Assembly (NCBI GenBank): GCA_951812335.1
Contig: OX638293.1
Span: forward strand, 1,224,731-1,288,730
Direction of reading: 5' to 3'
From: Rhodothermales bacterium
Lineage (GTDB): Bacteria > Bacteroidota > Rhodothermia > Rhodothermales > VXPQ01
DNA length: 64,000 nt
The translations under genes and the position numbers were made by a program. Of the stretch, positions 26,706-36,269 are shown piece by piece. Under the pieces are notes generated by a model. It was not told the DNA's origin and searched no databases. It worked only from the letters and a program-made list of their open reading frames with translations. Numbering within the stretch: the stretch's first letter is position 1; each line of letters opens with the position of its first letter.

Positions 26706-27500
26706 ATGACACGCATTATGTCTTTTATCGCCGCCGTTCTTTTCGCTGCGTCGCCGGCGCTTGGCCAGGACACCGAAGGGCAGGGTAGCCGCACCCCGGC
26801 GGACTGGGATGTACACGATAGGGAACGGCCCCGGCCCATGGTGGTCTCCCCGGCAATACCGAGCACAGATCAGGCGGTCGGACACGCCCCTTCCGACGCC
26901 ATCGTTCTTTTCGGGGACGTATCGTCTCCGGAAGGGTTGTCCGTCTGGGAGAGCTTCAACGGCGATCCGGCGCCCTGGAAGGTGGTCGACGGTTATTTCG
27001 AAGTGCAGCCCCGCACCGGGGGCATTCGAACGAAGCAGGGCTTCGGTGACGTGCAATTGCACATCGAATGGTCGGCGCCCATGCCACCCGACGGCGAGGA
27101 TCAGAACCGTGGCAACAGCGGCGTTTTTCTGATGGAAACCTATGAGGTGCAGATACTGGATTCCTACGAGAACGACACGTATCCCGATGGACAGGCTGCT
27201 TCGTTGTACGGCCAGTATCCGCCGCTCGTCAACGCGATGAGCGCGCCGGGCGAGTGGAATGTCTATGACATCGTATTCCGCCGCCCCCGTTTCGATGAAG
27301 ACGGCGCATTCGTTTCTCCGGCCTACGTGACCGTTTTGCACAACGGGGTACTGGTTCAGAACCACGAGGAAATGACCGGCCCTTCGGGGCATCGGTCGCG
27401 GCCGCCGTACGAGGCCCACGCCGACCGACTTCCGATTTCCCTGCAGGATCACGACCACCCGGTGCGTTTTCGGAATATCTGGGTCAGGGAACTGGAGTAG
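26706..27500 (+). CDS. DUF1080 exported protein (3-keto-disaccharide hydrolase-like)
   Basis: A protein of 264 residues from ATG 26706 with a signal peptide (cleavage near ALGQ). The DUF1080 lectin-like fold is shown by IVLFGDVSSPEGLSVWES, GDVQLHIEWSAPM, NSGVFLMETYEVQILDSYE and the terminal VRFRNIWVREL. Family members include hydrolases of 3-keto sugars and also uncharacterised proteins. It is probably periplasmic or surface-exposed and may be partnered with the receptor upstream. Confidence 0.85.
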   Translation: MTRIMSFIAAVLFAASPALGQDTEGQGSRTPADWDVHDRERPRPMVVSPAIPSTDQAVGHAPSDAIVLFGDVSSPEGLSVWESFNGDPAPWKVVDGYFEVQPRTGGIRTKQGFGDVQLHIEWSAPMPPDGEDQNRGNSGVFLMETYEVQILDSYENDTYPDGQAASLYGQYPPLVNAMSAPGEWNVYDIVFRRPRFDEDGAFVSPAYVTVLHNGVLVQNHEEMTGPSGHRSRPPYEAHADRLPISLQDHDHPVRFRNIWVRELE

Positions 27501-27525
27501 GCAAGTGAATACGTCCGGGTTAGTT

Positions 27526-28554
27526 ATGAAAACGGTTACGTTCGGCGAAGTCATGCTCCGCCTGTCGCCTCCTGGGCATGGGCGTTTTGTGCAAACGCCT
27601 TCCCTCGATGTGTCCTTCGGAGGCGGGGAGGCCAATGTGGCCGTCGCGTTGGCCGGCTTCGGATTCGACAGTTTTTTCCTGTCCAAAATTCCCGGGCACG
27701 AGATCGGGCAAGCCTGCGTCAACGAATTGCGGCGCTACGGCGTATCCGATCGGTTTATCGTACGTGGAGGCGATCGCCTGGGCATTTATTTTCTCGAAAC
27801 GGGAGCGAGTCAGCGAGGGTCCAAGGTCCTCTACGACCGCGCCGGGAGCGCCGTAACGACGCTTGTGCCCGACGACGTCGATATGGAGGCCGTATTCGAC
27901 GGCGCAGCGTGGTTCCACTGGACCGGCATCACCCCGGCGCTCGGCGAGGCTCCTCGTCGGATACTCGAGGAAGCCTGTCGGGCAGCCCGTCGTGCTGGCG
28001 CCTCCATAAGCTGCGACCTGAACTTCCGAGCAAAGTTGTGGACGGAAAAAGAAGCGCAGGCCGTGATGCGCCCCCTCATGGAGTATGTGGACGTATGCAT
28101 CGCTAACGAAGAAGATGCTGAACGCAGCCTAGGATTCAGGGCAGGGGCATCCGATGTGGAAGCTGCCGAACTCGACGAAGAGGCGTATTTCGGTCTTGCC
28201 CGGCAGCTCAAAAAAGAGTACGGATTTCGCGCTGTAGCGATTACGCTGCGAGAGAGTTTTTCGGCGTCCATGAACGGCTGGAGCGCCCTGTTGCACGACG
28301 ACGGGGCATGCGTCGAGCCGCAACGTTCAACCCGCTACGAGATCCGGCTTGTAGATCGCGTAGGCGGCGGCGATGCGTTTGCAGCGGGCCTGATTGCCGG
28401 TTTGTTGACGAAGAGCGACTCCCGGGAAGCCCTTGAGTTTGCGGTAGCGGCCTCCTGCCTCAAACAGACCGTTCCGGGCGATTTCAATCTGGTCTCGGTG
28501 CAGGAAGTCGAAAATCTGGCGAAGGGATCCGGTTCCGGACGCGTGGAGCGTTAG
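27526..28554 (+). CDS. kdgK: PfkB sugar kinase, 2-keto-3-deoxygluconate kinase-like
   Basis: A protein of 342 residues from ATG 27526; GTG 27505 is possible. The ribokinase fold has the N-terminal FGEVMLRLSPPG, GGGEANVAVALAGFG and the C-terminal catalytic DRVGGGDAFAAGLIAGL. This pattern matches KDG kinases, which phosphorylate 2-keto-3-deoxygluconate in uronate or Entner-Doudoroff catabolism. Other PfkB sugar kinases are possible. An SDR of the mannonate-type lies 5 kb away. Confidence 0.8.
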   Translation: MKTVTFGEVMLRLSPPGHGRFVQTPSLDVSFGGGEANVAVALAGFGFDSFFLSKIPGHEIGQACVNELRRYGVSDRFIVRGGDRLGIYFLETGASQRGSKVLYDRAGSAVTTLVPDDVDMEAVFDGAAWFHWTGITPALGEAPRRILEEACRAARRAGASISCDLNFRAKLWTEKEAQAVMRPLMEYVDVCIANEEDAERSLGFRAGASDVEAAELDEEAYFGLARQLKKEYGFRAVAITLRESFSASMNGWSALLHDDGACVEPQRSTRYEIRLVDRVGGGDAFAAGLIAGLLTKSDSREALEFAVAASCLKQTVPGDFNLVSVQEVENLAKGSGSGRVER

Positions 28555-28594
28555 AGGAACGCGGACGTGTTTTGGCCCGTGTCTATTCCACAGG

Positions 28595-29545
28595 TTACCT
28601 GCGCCGGTACGCGGCGGCGATGTCCGAGAGCGCCTCGAATTCCGGGCCTTCTTCCGGGATGGGGATCCCGAACGCCTCGGCGACGATACTGGTCCATCCG
28701 TACAGGAAATAGGTCCAGCCATCCACCGTCTTTACTCCCTGGCGGCATTGCTCCGCCTGATTCAGGAAGATAAAATCGCCTCGGTAATTGTAATCCCATG
28801 CATAGCCGTCTCGTGGAAAAACGGCGGCGTCGGATACCGGTGAGCCCGGGCGGTCCTTGCCCATGCCCGTACCGTTTATGACCACCGAGCATGCGGGGAG
28901 GGTCTGCATTGCCGCATCGTTGCCCGCCGTGTCCCGGACGAGGAGATACTGTACGTTTGCGTCGTGTTCCACCCGGTCGTGCACGGCCTGGATACTGCGT
29001 ATCCGGCCAGGATCCACATCCGTCACCGTAATCCGTGCCGGTTGTTCGTCGTTCGGCGCGGTCAGGAGCAAACTCGTGGTTGCTACGGTAGCGCCGCCGG
29101 CTCCCAGGAAGAGGATTTCGGCGTCGGTTTCTTTCCAGTATCCGTTCGGAAGAAACGCATCGAGTGCTCGGCGGCCCGTCACAGCATCCTTCGCATGGCC
29201 GACGAGATGTTCGCCTTGCTTGGAAATGCAGGAAATTTCTCCGAGCAGGTGCGCATACGGGTCCAGTTCGTCGAACAGGTCCCGGCTCGCCGCGAGAAGG
29301 TCGATTTTATGGGTGGTGATTAGTGCGCCCATCGAGAGCGGGTCGTTCTTTATGAAGCCCACGATGTCCCGGTAGGTATCCGGACTTGCGCCGATCGGAA
29401 CGTCCACGCCCACGAGGCGCGCATCGTCCAGTCCGAGGCGCCTGGCCCATTTCGGGAAGATGGGCACAATGGAAGATTGCTTTGTGGTTACGCCGATGAA
29501 ATACAGGGTCGGGGCGGTTGCCGGCCGGAAGAGTGTCGAGGACAT
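28595..29545 (-). CDS. Shikimate dehydrogenase-like NAD(P)-binding protein
   Basis: A protein of 316 residues. The N-terminal catalytic domain has ALITTHKIDLLAAS with the catalytic lysine. The C-terminal Rossmann domain has LFLGAGGATVATT and the VINGTGMGKDRPGSP loop. The canonical shikimate-binding SxS and NxP segments are altered, so the substrate may not be shikimate. It faces the KDG-kinase-like gene convergently (40-bp gap) and may act on a related sugar acid. Confidence 0.72.
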   Translation of the reverse strand: MSSTLFRPATAPTLYFIGVTTKQSSIVPIFPKWARRLGLDDARLVGVDVPIGASPDTYRDIVGFIKNDPLSMGALITTHKIDLLAASRDLFDELDPYAHLLGEISCISKQGEHLVGHAKDAVTGRRALDAFLPNGYWKETDAEILFLGAGGATVATTSLLLTAPNDEQPARITVTDVDPGRIRSIQAVHDRVEHDANVQYLLVRDTAGNDAAMQTLPACSVVINGTGMGKDRPGSPVSDAAVFPRDGYAWDYNYRGDFIFLNQAEQCRQGVKTVDGWTYFLYGWTSIVAEAFGIPIPEEGPEFEALSDIAAAYRRR

Positions 29546-29710
29546 GCTGACCGGTCATCGAAGGGAAGAAGGCCGTGTGGAGCGGCTAATATACTGAAGC
29601 CTTCGCGCACTTTCTAAAGCAGTTTGCGATGCGATGAAGAGATTCATGGCATAGTATTTGCCTAGTTCATTATGCATCGAATCGTACACCCTAATTCGTG
29701 GAGGCCCATC

Positions 29711-30445
29711 ATGTTATCTCGTTACGGAGTATTCGTTTGTATGCTTTTTCTGTTTTCGGCGTTAACCGCCTGCGACAGTGTGGAAACCGAAGACATGCTG
29801 ACGGAGCAGGAGGTGAATGCGCTTCTGAAGGCTATCGACACCGGTTTCCGGGCACTGGGCACGGATTCCGTGGTGAATGAAGTGATATCCGGCGCCATTC
29901 CGGATGAAGATATGCCGGTAAATCCGGAAGATCTGCTTTCAGGGATACCGGTGGATACGACCTATGCGTGTTTCGAGGGAGGTTCGATCAACCTGCAAGG
30001 TACGATCACGCCCAGCGTTTCGGATGGCGGAGAGTTGATCCCAAATTACGATTTTTCGTTCGTTCCATCGAGATGCGTGGTGACCGTTGAGAACGCTACC
30101 TTCACGCTCGATAGCCAGTCCGGAATGCGCCAGCAGGGTATGGTATCCCTTGAGGTGCTCGAAGGTGACAATGCGCTGACGCTTGCCACTACGAGAATAA
30201 GCACCGGAACGGGCATGGTGGATTGGAAGCTGGATGATCGATCCGATATGTGCGATATGGATCTGTCTACTGATGTGACGCTCAGCGTAACCTTGAGGTC
30301 CGACCCGGATTCCGCAACACTTATTGACGACAATATTGATGTGAAAGGAGGTACTACTGGTACCCTGTGCGGTATTGAGGTGGAGCTCTCCGCCGATTTG
30401 CCGGAGAACCCGGAAGTATTTTTCCCTGTGGACACATTGCAATGA
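29711..30445 (+). CDS. Hypothetical lipoprotein
   Basis: A protein of 244 residues from ATG 29711. The lipobox LTAC is at residues ~20-23, followed by an acidic N-terminus. The mature part is mostly beta-rich with two Cys pairs that could form disulfides. No domain recognised. It is divergently placed relative to the shikimate-dehydrogenase-like gene; a TTTG (29623-29626) and TA-x3-TTTG (29652-29660) pair may be promoter elements but spacing is unusual. Confidence 0.75.
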   Translation: MLSRYGVFVCMLFLFSALTACDSVETEDMLTEQEVNALLKAIDTGFRALGTDSVVNEVISGAIPDEDMPVNPEDLLSGIPVDTTYACFEGGSINLQGTITPSVSDGGELIPNYDFSFVPSRCVVTVENATFTLDSQSGMRQQGMVSLEVLEGDNALTLATTRISTGTGMVDWKLDDRSDMCDMDLSTDVTLSVTLRSDPDSATLIDDNIDVKGGTTGTLCGIEVELSADLPENPEVFFPVDTLQ

Positions 30446-30813
30446 GCGAAGCGTCCTGTTCGCGCTTGCCTCGTTTCGGATTCGCCGCTGGCGTTTAGCC
30501 CAGTCGGGCCACGTTGAGCCGGTCGATTAAAGTGCTCGGAGCTTTTCCGGATTCACATAGGATTCTTCAAGACTGCGAGGCGTGCTTTTGCGCGCCTCGC
30601 ATCTTTTTTCGCGTCACTCCGATATACATGCAGGCAACAAGATTTCTGCGACGGCGTTTTAAACATTGCCGGGGATGTTCATGGAATGGATTTCCCGTTC
30701 TGCAGGTCTTATACGTGTGATTCTTACATCTTCTTGCCGGGAACCCGGGCCGCAGGCTTTTTCTGACGTTTCTTTGCACAAGTTCATCCATTCCCTGAAA
30801 GGATATTGCCGTT
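30446..30813. other. 368-bp non-coding gap with a terminator
   Basis: The gap separates the hypothetical lipoprotein from a large outer-membrane receptor. It contains the terminator described separately (30574-30609). After it lies ~200 bp that probably holds the promoter of the receptor gene. No convincing small gene or riboswitch was seen. Confidence 0.6.
30574..30609 (+). terminator. Rho-independent terminator
   Basis: A strong stem TGCGAGGCG / CGCCTCGC (30574-30600) with a loop containing CTTTTG is followed by a run of six T residues ending at 30609. It closes the lipoprotein gene and separates it from the receptor gene at 30814. Confidence 0.85.
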
Positions 30814-33342
30814 ATGCTACGCTCTACGATGCTTATCGCTGCCTTCCTGTTGTTTGCCGTCTCTCCTGTCCAGTCGGCTTATGCCCAGCAGTTCGGTAAC
30901 AATGGGAGAGGCGAAAGGCCTGGGGGACAGATGCCCTCGACGCAAATTTCCGGAAGCATTCTCGACGGAGAAACGCGCGAATCCATTCCGTCCGCTTCCG
31001 TGGCCGTGTGGAGCCTACGGGACTCTTTGCTTACCACCGGAGCGATCAGCGACGCCGACGGCGCTTTTCTGATCGAAGGGCTTCGCCCGGGAAGATATTA
31101 CGTCCGGGTCAGCTTTGTAGGGTATCTCACGGAGGAGATTTCGGATGTGGCCCTTGTGCCGGGATCATGGACCGCCGATCTTGGCTCCATCGAATTGATG
31201 CCCGATACGCAGATGCTGGACGAAGTGATTGTCGAGGAGCGCCGCGAGTTTATGGAAGTCGGCATTGACCGGACCGTGTACAACACCAGAGACCAACTGG
31301 TGTCCGCCGGGGGCGACGCCAGCCAGGTGCTGGAAGAGATTCCTTCGGTGGAAGTCGATATAGACGGCAATATCAGTCTGCGGGGCAACCAGAACGTGGC
31401 CATTCTTCTCAATGGCCGTCCTACGTCCATGACCGGGCAGGCGCTCATCGGTTTCCTGCAGGGATTGCCGGCGAGTACGGTCGATCGGGTCGAGGTCATA
31501 CCCAATCCGTCCGCCAAGTACGAACCCGACGGCATGTCCGGTATCCTGAACATCGTATTGCGCAAGGACCAGGATCTCGGTTTAGGTGGAAGCCTTACGG
31601 CCGGAGGCGGTACCCAGGAGAGTTACAATGTCGGAGGCTCGCTCAATTTTCTGCAAGGCAAGTTCTCATCGTTCGTGAACTACGGATTCCGGCACGGCGT
31701 GCGCAACTCGACAGGGGATCGTTGGCAGGAAAATCGCGTGGCCGATCCGCTGACCGTGATAGACCAGGATGATCGGGGCGAGCGCGGCGGCGATTCGCAT
31801 AACCTTAGCGCCAGCGTCGATTACAATATGAGCGACAAGAACGTACTGTCGCTGGCTACGAGGCTGAGCGTGCGCGGCGGGAATCAGGACGGGCTGAATG
31901 CCTACCGCCTTCTTGATGCGAACCTGGTGGAGATGAACAGCTACGACCGGACGCGTCTTGGAGACCGGACGGATTTCAACCAGGATTACCGACTGACGTT
32001 TTCCCGAATCATTGCGCCGGGGAGCCACGAACTACAGGTGGAGGCGCGGTTCGAAAAAGAGAAGGAGGACGACAAGAACAGCTATGTGCTGGATGGGCTT
32101 CGCCTGGGGGAGGTTGTTCCCGGCGTCGGGGTAGATCCGTTCATGCAGCGTTCGACGCAGCAGGAGAACGACGGCGAGAGTTCATTCCAGTTGGATTACA
32201 CCCGCCCGCTGGGCAATGGCAAACTGGAGGCCGGATACAAGGGGTCCATCGATTTGCTGGACAGCCGTTTTGGGGTTGAGACGTTCGATCACGGCGCGAA
32301 CGCATACCTGACGGACGCGCACAGGACGAACACATTCGATTATCGGCAGAATATCCAGGCTGCCTACGGTATCGTGCAGCAGGCGTTCGGGCCTTTCGGC
32401 ACGCAGGTCGGTTTGCGTTACGAGCAGGCGCGGACGACATTCGATTTGACCACGGTAAACGAGCGGTACGAGAACGATTACAACAGTTTCTTCCCGAGCG
32501 CATTTCTGACCTGGGAATTGTCCCGATCCGAAACGAGCTGGAAACAGATCAAGTTCAGCTACAGCAAGCGCATCCGTCGTCCAAGCACCTGGCGGCTGAA
32601 TCCTTTCAACGACAACCTGGACCCGTATTCCCGGCGTGAGGGAAATCCGTACCTCGAACCGGAATACACGCATTCGATGGAGGGCAGTTACATTCACTTT
32701 GCCGGTCCCGTTTCCATCACGCTCACCCCGTATTATCGCAAGACGATCAATCGGATACAGTGGTACGAATTCATTAACGATCAGGGAGTATCGATTACGA
32801 CGTTCCGCAACTTCGATACAAGCAGTTCGTCGGGCTTCGAATCCATCGGTACGCTGCGGCTTACGGACCGGCTGAATGCGTTCGGCAGCTTCAATGCCTT
32901 TCGGATGCAGACGGACGGATCTAACGTGGAGAGCAGCCTCGGCAACGATGCCTGGGGCTGGTCGGCGCGCGGCAACGCCACGATCAGTGTTCGGCAGGGA
33001 CTATCCGTCCAGCTTTCTTATTTCTACCGAGCGCCCATGGACATCGAAAACGGTCGTATCGGTTCGTTTTCGAGGGTGAGCATTGGCGCGCGCCAGCAGT
33101 TGTTGAACGAGCGAGCCAGCCTCAGCCTGCAGATCCGCGATCCGTTCGACATGATGCAGTTTAACATCACGCGCGAAACGCCCCGATTCTATCATGAGAG
33201 CGTCCGCAGTTTCAACGCCCGTCAGGTCAATCTTTCCCTGACGTACAACTTCGGACGGCAACAGCGCAGGCAGCGCCAGCAACGCGAGGACTACGAACAA
33301 GGCGGCGGGAATGACGAGGAGATGCAGCAAATGCAGATGTAG
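30814..33342 (+). CDS. Outer-membrane beta-barrel receptor with CarboxypepD_reg domain
   Basis: A protein of 842 residues with a signal peptide (VQSAYAQ). Residues ~45-125 form a carboxypeptidase regulatory-like domain (SGSILDGETRESIPSASVAV; GRYYVRVSFVGYLTEEISDV). A plug-like region (VEVDIDGNISLRGNQNVAIL; NGRPTSMTGQAL) and a large C-terminal barrel follow. This architecture is typical of Bacteroidota outer-membrane beta-barrel family 3 receptors. The substrate is unknown. The Gln/Arg-rich C-terminus (QQRRQRQQRED) is unusual for a barrel end. Confidence 0.88.
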   Translation: MLRSTMLIAAFLLFAVSPVQSAYAQQFGNNGRGERPGGQMPSTQISGSILDGETRESIPSASVAVWSLRDSLLTTGAISDADGAFLIEGLRPGRYYVRVSFVGYLTEEISDVALVPGSWTADLGSIELMPDTQMLDEVIVEERREFMEVGIDRTVYNTRDQLVSAGGDASQVLEEIPSVEVDIDGNISLRGNQNVAILLNGRPTSMTGQALIGFLQGLPASTVDRVEVIPNPSAKYEPDGMSGILNIVLRKDQDLGLGGSLTAGGGTQESYNVGGSLNFLQGKFSSFVNYGFRHGVRNSTGDRWQENRVADPLTVIDQDDRGERGGDSHNLSASVDYNMSDKNVLSLATRLSVRGGNQDGLNAYRLLDANLVEMNSYDRTRLGDRTDFNQDYRLTFSRIIAPGSHELQVEARFEKEKEDDKNSYVLDGLRLGEVVPGVGVDPFMQRSTQQENDGESSFQLDYTRPLGNGKLEAGYKGSIDLLDSRFGVETFDHGANAYLTDAHRTNTFDYRQNIQAAYGIVQQAFGPFGTQVGLRYEQARTTFDLTTVNERYENDYNSFFPSAFLTWELSRSETSWKQIKFSYSKRIRRPSTWRLNPFNDNLDPYSRREGNPYLEPEYTHSMEGSYIHFAGPVSITLTPYYRKTINRIQWYEFINDQGVSITTFRNFDTSSSSGFESIGTLRLTDRLNAFGSFNAFRMQTDGSNVESSLGNDAWGWSARGNATISVRQGLSVQLSYFYRAPMDIENGRIGSFSRVSIGARQQLLNERASLSLQIRDPFDMMQFNITRETPRFYHESVRSFNARQVNLSLTYNFGRQQRRQRQQREDYEQGGGNDEEMQQMQM

Positions 33343-33549
33343 GGGACTATTGCCCGACTTTGGTTTCATGCATTTTCAGGCATCCTGTACTTCCCTGTAC
33401 GTGCGGTGTTCTACTGGCTCGAAGGTGTTTTTCGGGCTCTTTCTTACCTGACAAGGCGCTCTTCCCCGGGCGCTTGGCGATCGAATTTCCGAGGGCGTAT
33501 TTGCGTACAAGGCCCGGCACGCAACACGGTATGCAATCGGATCAACCAC

Positions 33550-33801
33550 TTGGCCTATGCGCCGGAAATCGCTTCGGCGATGCTTCAGCGGCAGCAGGCG
33601 GGGGCCATCATTGCTGCCCGGAGCCAGATTGTTGAGGGCGCCGTGAGCATGGTGCAGATGGCGCTCGACGATCTGTCCAATCGGGGCATCGTCGAGCTCG
33701 ACGAGGAGCGCAAGGCGGCCATGGTGAGCAATTTGCTGGTCGTGCTCTGTGCCGATAAGAGCACACAGCCGATCATCAATACGGGCGAACTTAATCAGTA
33801 A
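33550..33801 (+). pseudogene. C-terminal fragment of an SPFH (band 7/flotillin-like) protein
   Basis: The reading frame keeps about 83 residues of an SPFH-domain protein C-terminus ([55 protein letters not shown]). The N-terminal membrane and band 7 parts are missing. Upstream in-frame codons (from 33406) do not look like SPFH sequence. The frame is open, so a short product could still be made, but it would lack the core domain. Confidence 0.72.
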
Positions 33802-33818
33802 CCCGGCTGTATTTTCCG

Positions 33819-34676
33819 CTATACTCCGCTGAACGCGCCGAAGCCTCCATCCACAGGCACGACCACGCCGGTAACGAACTGCGAGGCGTCGCTGCACAGC
33901 CAGACGAGCGTTCCAGCGAGTTCGTCCACCTCGCCGAAGCGTCCCATGGGCGTATGGTCGATGATTTGCCGGCCCCGTTCGGTCAGCGAGCCGTCTTCGT
34001 TCAGGAGCAGGCTCCGGTTCTGTTCTCCAATGAAGAACCCCGGCGCGATAGCGTTCACGCGGAGTCCATCGCCGAATATCCGGGCAAGTTCCACGGCCAT
34101 CCACCGGGTAAAATTCTCGACGGAGGCCTTGGCTGCGGAATAGCCCACGACCCGGGTGAGTGCACGGGCCGCCGCCATGGAGGAAACATTGACGATGGAG
34201 CCGGCGCACGGGGTTTCTGTCTCTTCTTCCCTGGCGTTGTTTTTTTCTGCCCCCATTAGCTCTCCGAAAACCTGTGTAGGCAATACGGTTCCGATCAGGT
34301 TGAGTTCGAAGACTTGCCGGAAGGCGGTTTCCGGCATATTGAAAATGCTGTCTCCGGGCTTGAGCGTAGCGGACTTGATGTTGCCGCCGGCGGCGTTCAC
34401 GAGAATATCCACCCGCCCGAAGCGTTCGACGATGAGGTCGCGGGCAGTCACAAGCTGATCTTTCTTCAGCACGTCTGCAGGGATGCCCGCCGCCGCCGTC
34501 GCTCCGGCTTCTTCCAGCGTCCGGGCCGCGTCCTCGACCCGCTTTTTATTGCGCGCCAGGATCACTACCGAGGCGCCCGCTTCGGCCAGTCCGCGGCAGC
34601 AGGCCGATCCCAGTGCCCCCGATCCGCCTGTGACGACGGCCACGCGTCCCGTAAGGTCATAGATGGAATGTTGCAT
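33819..34676 (-). CDS. SDR-family oxidoreductase, D-mannonate-type
   Basis: A protein of 285 residues. The Rossmann motif TGGSGALGSACCRGLAE, NAAGGN, catalytic VSSMA and YSAAK, and the C-terminal PVDGGFGAF are present. Its length and C-terminus fit the SDR subgroup acting on D-mannonate/D-fructuronate in uronate catabolism. Context (symporter, sugar isomerase-like gene and KDG-kinase-like gene) supports sugar-acid metabolism. The exact substrate is inference. Confidence 0.75.
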   Translation of the reverse strand: MQHSIYDLTGRVAVVTGGSGALGSACCRGLAEAGASVVILARNKKRVEDAARTLEEAGATAAAGIPADVLKKDQLVTARDLIVERFGRVDILVNAAGGNIKSATLKPGDSIFNMPETAFRQVFELNLIGTVLPTQVFGELMGAEKNNAREEETETPCAGSIVNVSSMAAARALTRVVGYSAAKASVENFTRWMAVELARIFGDGLRVNAIAPGFFIGEQNRSLLLNEDGSLTERGRQIIDHTPMGRFGEVDELAGTLVWLCSDASQFVTGVVVPVDGGFGAFSGV

Positions 34677-34704
34677 AATCGTTACGAAAAATTGCCTTGC
34701 GTGT

Positions 34705-34727
34705 CGTTTATTCTATGTGGATAAACG
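34705..34727. promoter_or_regulatory. Inverted repeat, candidate operator in the divergent promoter region
   Basis: The arms CGTTTAT (34705-34711) and ATAAACG (34721-34727) are perfect inverted repeats with a 9-bp spacer. A second palindrome, GGATCG (34733-34738) / CGATCC (34745-34750), lies next to it. Both sit in the 144-bp gap between the divergent SDR and fucose-isomerase-like genes. They may bind a regulator of sugar catabolism; no regulator gene is adjacent. Confidence 0.45.
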
Positions 34728-34820
34728 TAGAGGGATCGCGGAAACGATCCTGCTTCGGGGGGCAGGCGCAGGATATATGCGCATCGGACATCGCATGGAA
34801 AATACGAAGAACGGGATCAT

Positions 34821-36251
34821 ATGACGAACGATAATCCGGTGAAGCTTGGCGTTATCGTCGGCAATCGGGGCTTTTTTCCGGATCGTCTGTGCGCTGCCGG
34901 CCGCCGGCAGATTATAGCCTTGCTGGAAAAGGAAGGCATCCACGTCGTGATCACGCCCGAAGAGGCCACGAACAACGGCGCGGTGGAAACGCTTGCGGAA
35001 GCGCGCCTGTGCGCCGATCTGTTTCGCGCCCGCCGTGACGACATCGACGGGGTGCTGGTCACGCTGCCCAATTTCGGGGACGAGCGGGCCGTGGCGAACG
35101 TGCTGCGGTGGGCCGATCTCGGCGTGCCTGTTCTTGTGCATGCTTTTGCGGATTCGAAATCGGACATGTCGCTGTCGAGCCGCCGGGACAGTTTTTGCGG
35201 CAAGATATCGGTCTGCAACAACCTGCGGCAGTACGGCATCCCGTTCTCGCTCACCAGCCGCCACACGATGGACCCCGAGAGCGAGGCGTTTGCGGAGGAC
35301 CTGCGCCGCTTTGCGGCCACCTGCCGCGTCGTGCGCTCGCTCAAAAACCTGCGCCTGGGCCAGATCGGCGCCCGGCCTGCTGCATTCAATACGGTGCGCT
35401 ACAGCGAGAAACTGCTGGAACGGTCCGGTATTTCCGTCGAAACGCTGGATTTGTCCGAATTGCTCGGATGGATTCGCCGCATGGACGACGACGAGCCCCC
35501 CGTCGCCGACAAGATCGAGGCGATGCGCGCCTATACGCGGATAGACGGCATTCCCCGGGAGAGCCTGCTGAAGATGGCCAAGCTGGGCGTGTGCATCGAC
35601 CGGTTCATGGAAGACCAGGGCCTTGCCGCGACAGCCATTCAGTGCTGGACCTCGCTGGAAGAGTTCTACGGGGTGGTGCCCTGTACGGCGATGAGCATGA
35701 TGAGCGACCGGCTCATGGCGAGCGCCTGCGAGGCGGATATCGTGGGGGCGCTGAGCATGTACGTGTTGCAGGAAGCGGCCCGCGTGCCCGCAGCGCTCCT
35801 CGACTGGAACAACGACTACGGAGACGATCCGAATAAGGGGGTCGTATTTCACTGCTCGAACCTGCCCAAATCCTTTTTTGTGGACGAGGGGGCGGACGCG
35901 CACCGCATGGATTTTCAGGAAATCATCGCCGGGTCGGTCGGCAAGGAGAATACGTACGGAACCATTGTGGGGCGGGTCGCTCCCGGGTCGTTCACGTTCG
36001 CCCGCATTACCACGGACGACCTGGAGGGCCGCATGCGTGCCTACGTGGGAGAGGGCGCTTTCACGTCGGACGAACTCCGAACCTTCGGAGGGTACGGGGT
36101 GTTCGAAGTGGCGAACATGCAGGGATTGCTCCGGTACATGTGCGAAGCTGGATTTGAACACCATGTAGCGGCCACGCGTGCGCGTGTAGCCGGAGCCGTC
36201 CGCGAAGCGCTCGACAAGTACATGAATTGGGAAGTATATCGTCATGGATAA
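34821..36251 (+). CDS. L-fucose/L-arabinose isomerase-family protein
   Basis: A protein of 476 residues. The fold is suggested by VIVGNRGFFP, VVITPEEATNNGAVET, IDGVLVTLPNFGDE and the central TAIQCWTSLEEFYG with ESELMMS-like SMMSDRLMASACEADI. Family members bind a divalent metal and isomerise aldoses to ketoses. Several subgroups are uncharacterised, so the sugar cannot be named. It begins a four-gene plus-strand set with a symporter, an ARMT1-like phosphatase and a sialidase-like protein. Confidence 0.78.
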   Translation: MTNDNPVKLGVIVGNRGFFPDRLCAAGRRQIIALLEKEGIHVVITPEEATNNGAVETLAEARLCADLFRARRDDIDGVLVTLPNFGDERAVANVLRWADLGVPVLVHAFADSKSDMSLSSRRDSFCGKISVCNNLRQYGIPFSLTSRHTMDPESEAFAEDLRRFAATCRVVRSLKNLRLGQIGARPAAFNTVRYSEKLLERSGISVETLDLSELLGWIRRMDDDEPPVADKIEAMRAYTRIDGIPRESLLKMAKLGVCIDRFMEDQGLAATAIQCWTSLEEFYGVVPCTAMSMMSDRLMASACEADIVGALSMYVLQEAARVPAALLDWNNDYGDDPNKGVVFHCSNLPKSFFVDEGADAHRMDFQEIIAGSVGKENTYGTIVGRVAPGSFTFARITTDDLEGRMRAYVGEGAFTSDELRTFGGYGVFEVANMQGLLRYMCEAGFEHHVAATRARVAGAVREALDKYMNWEVYRHG

Positions 36252-36269
36252 GAGATCGACGCCGAAATC

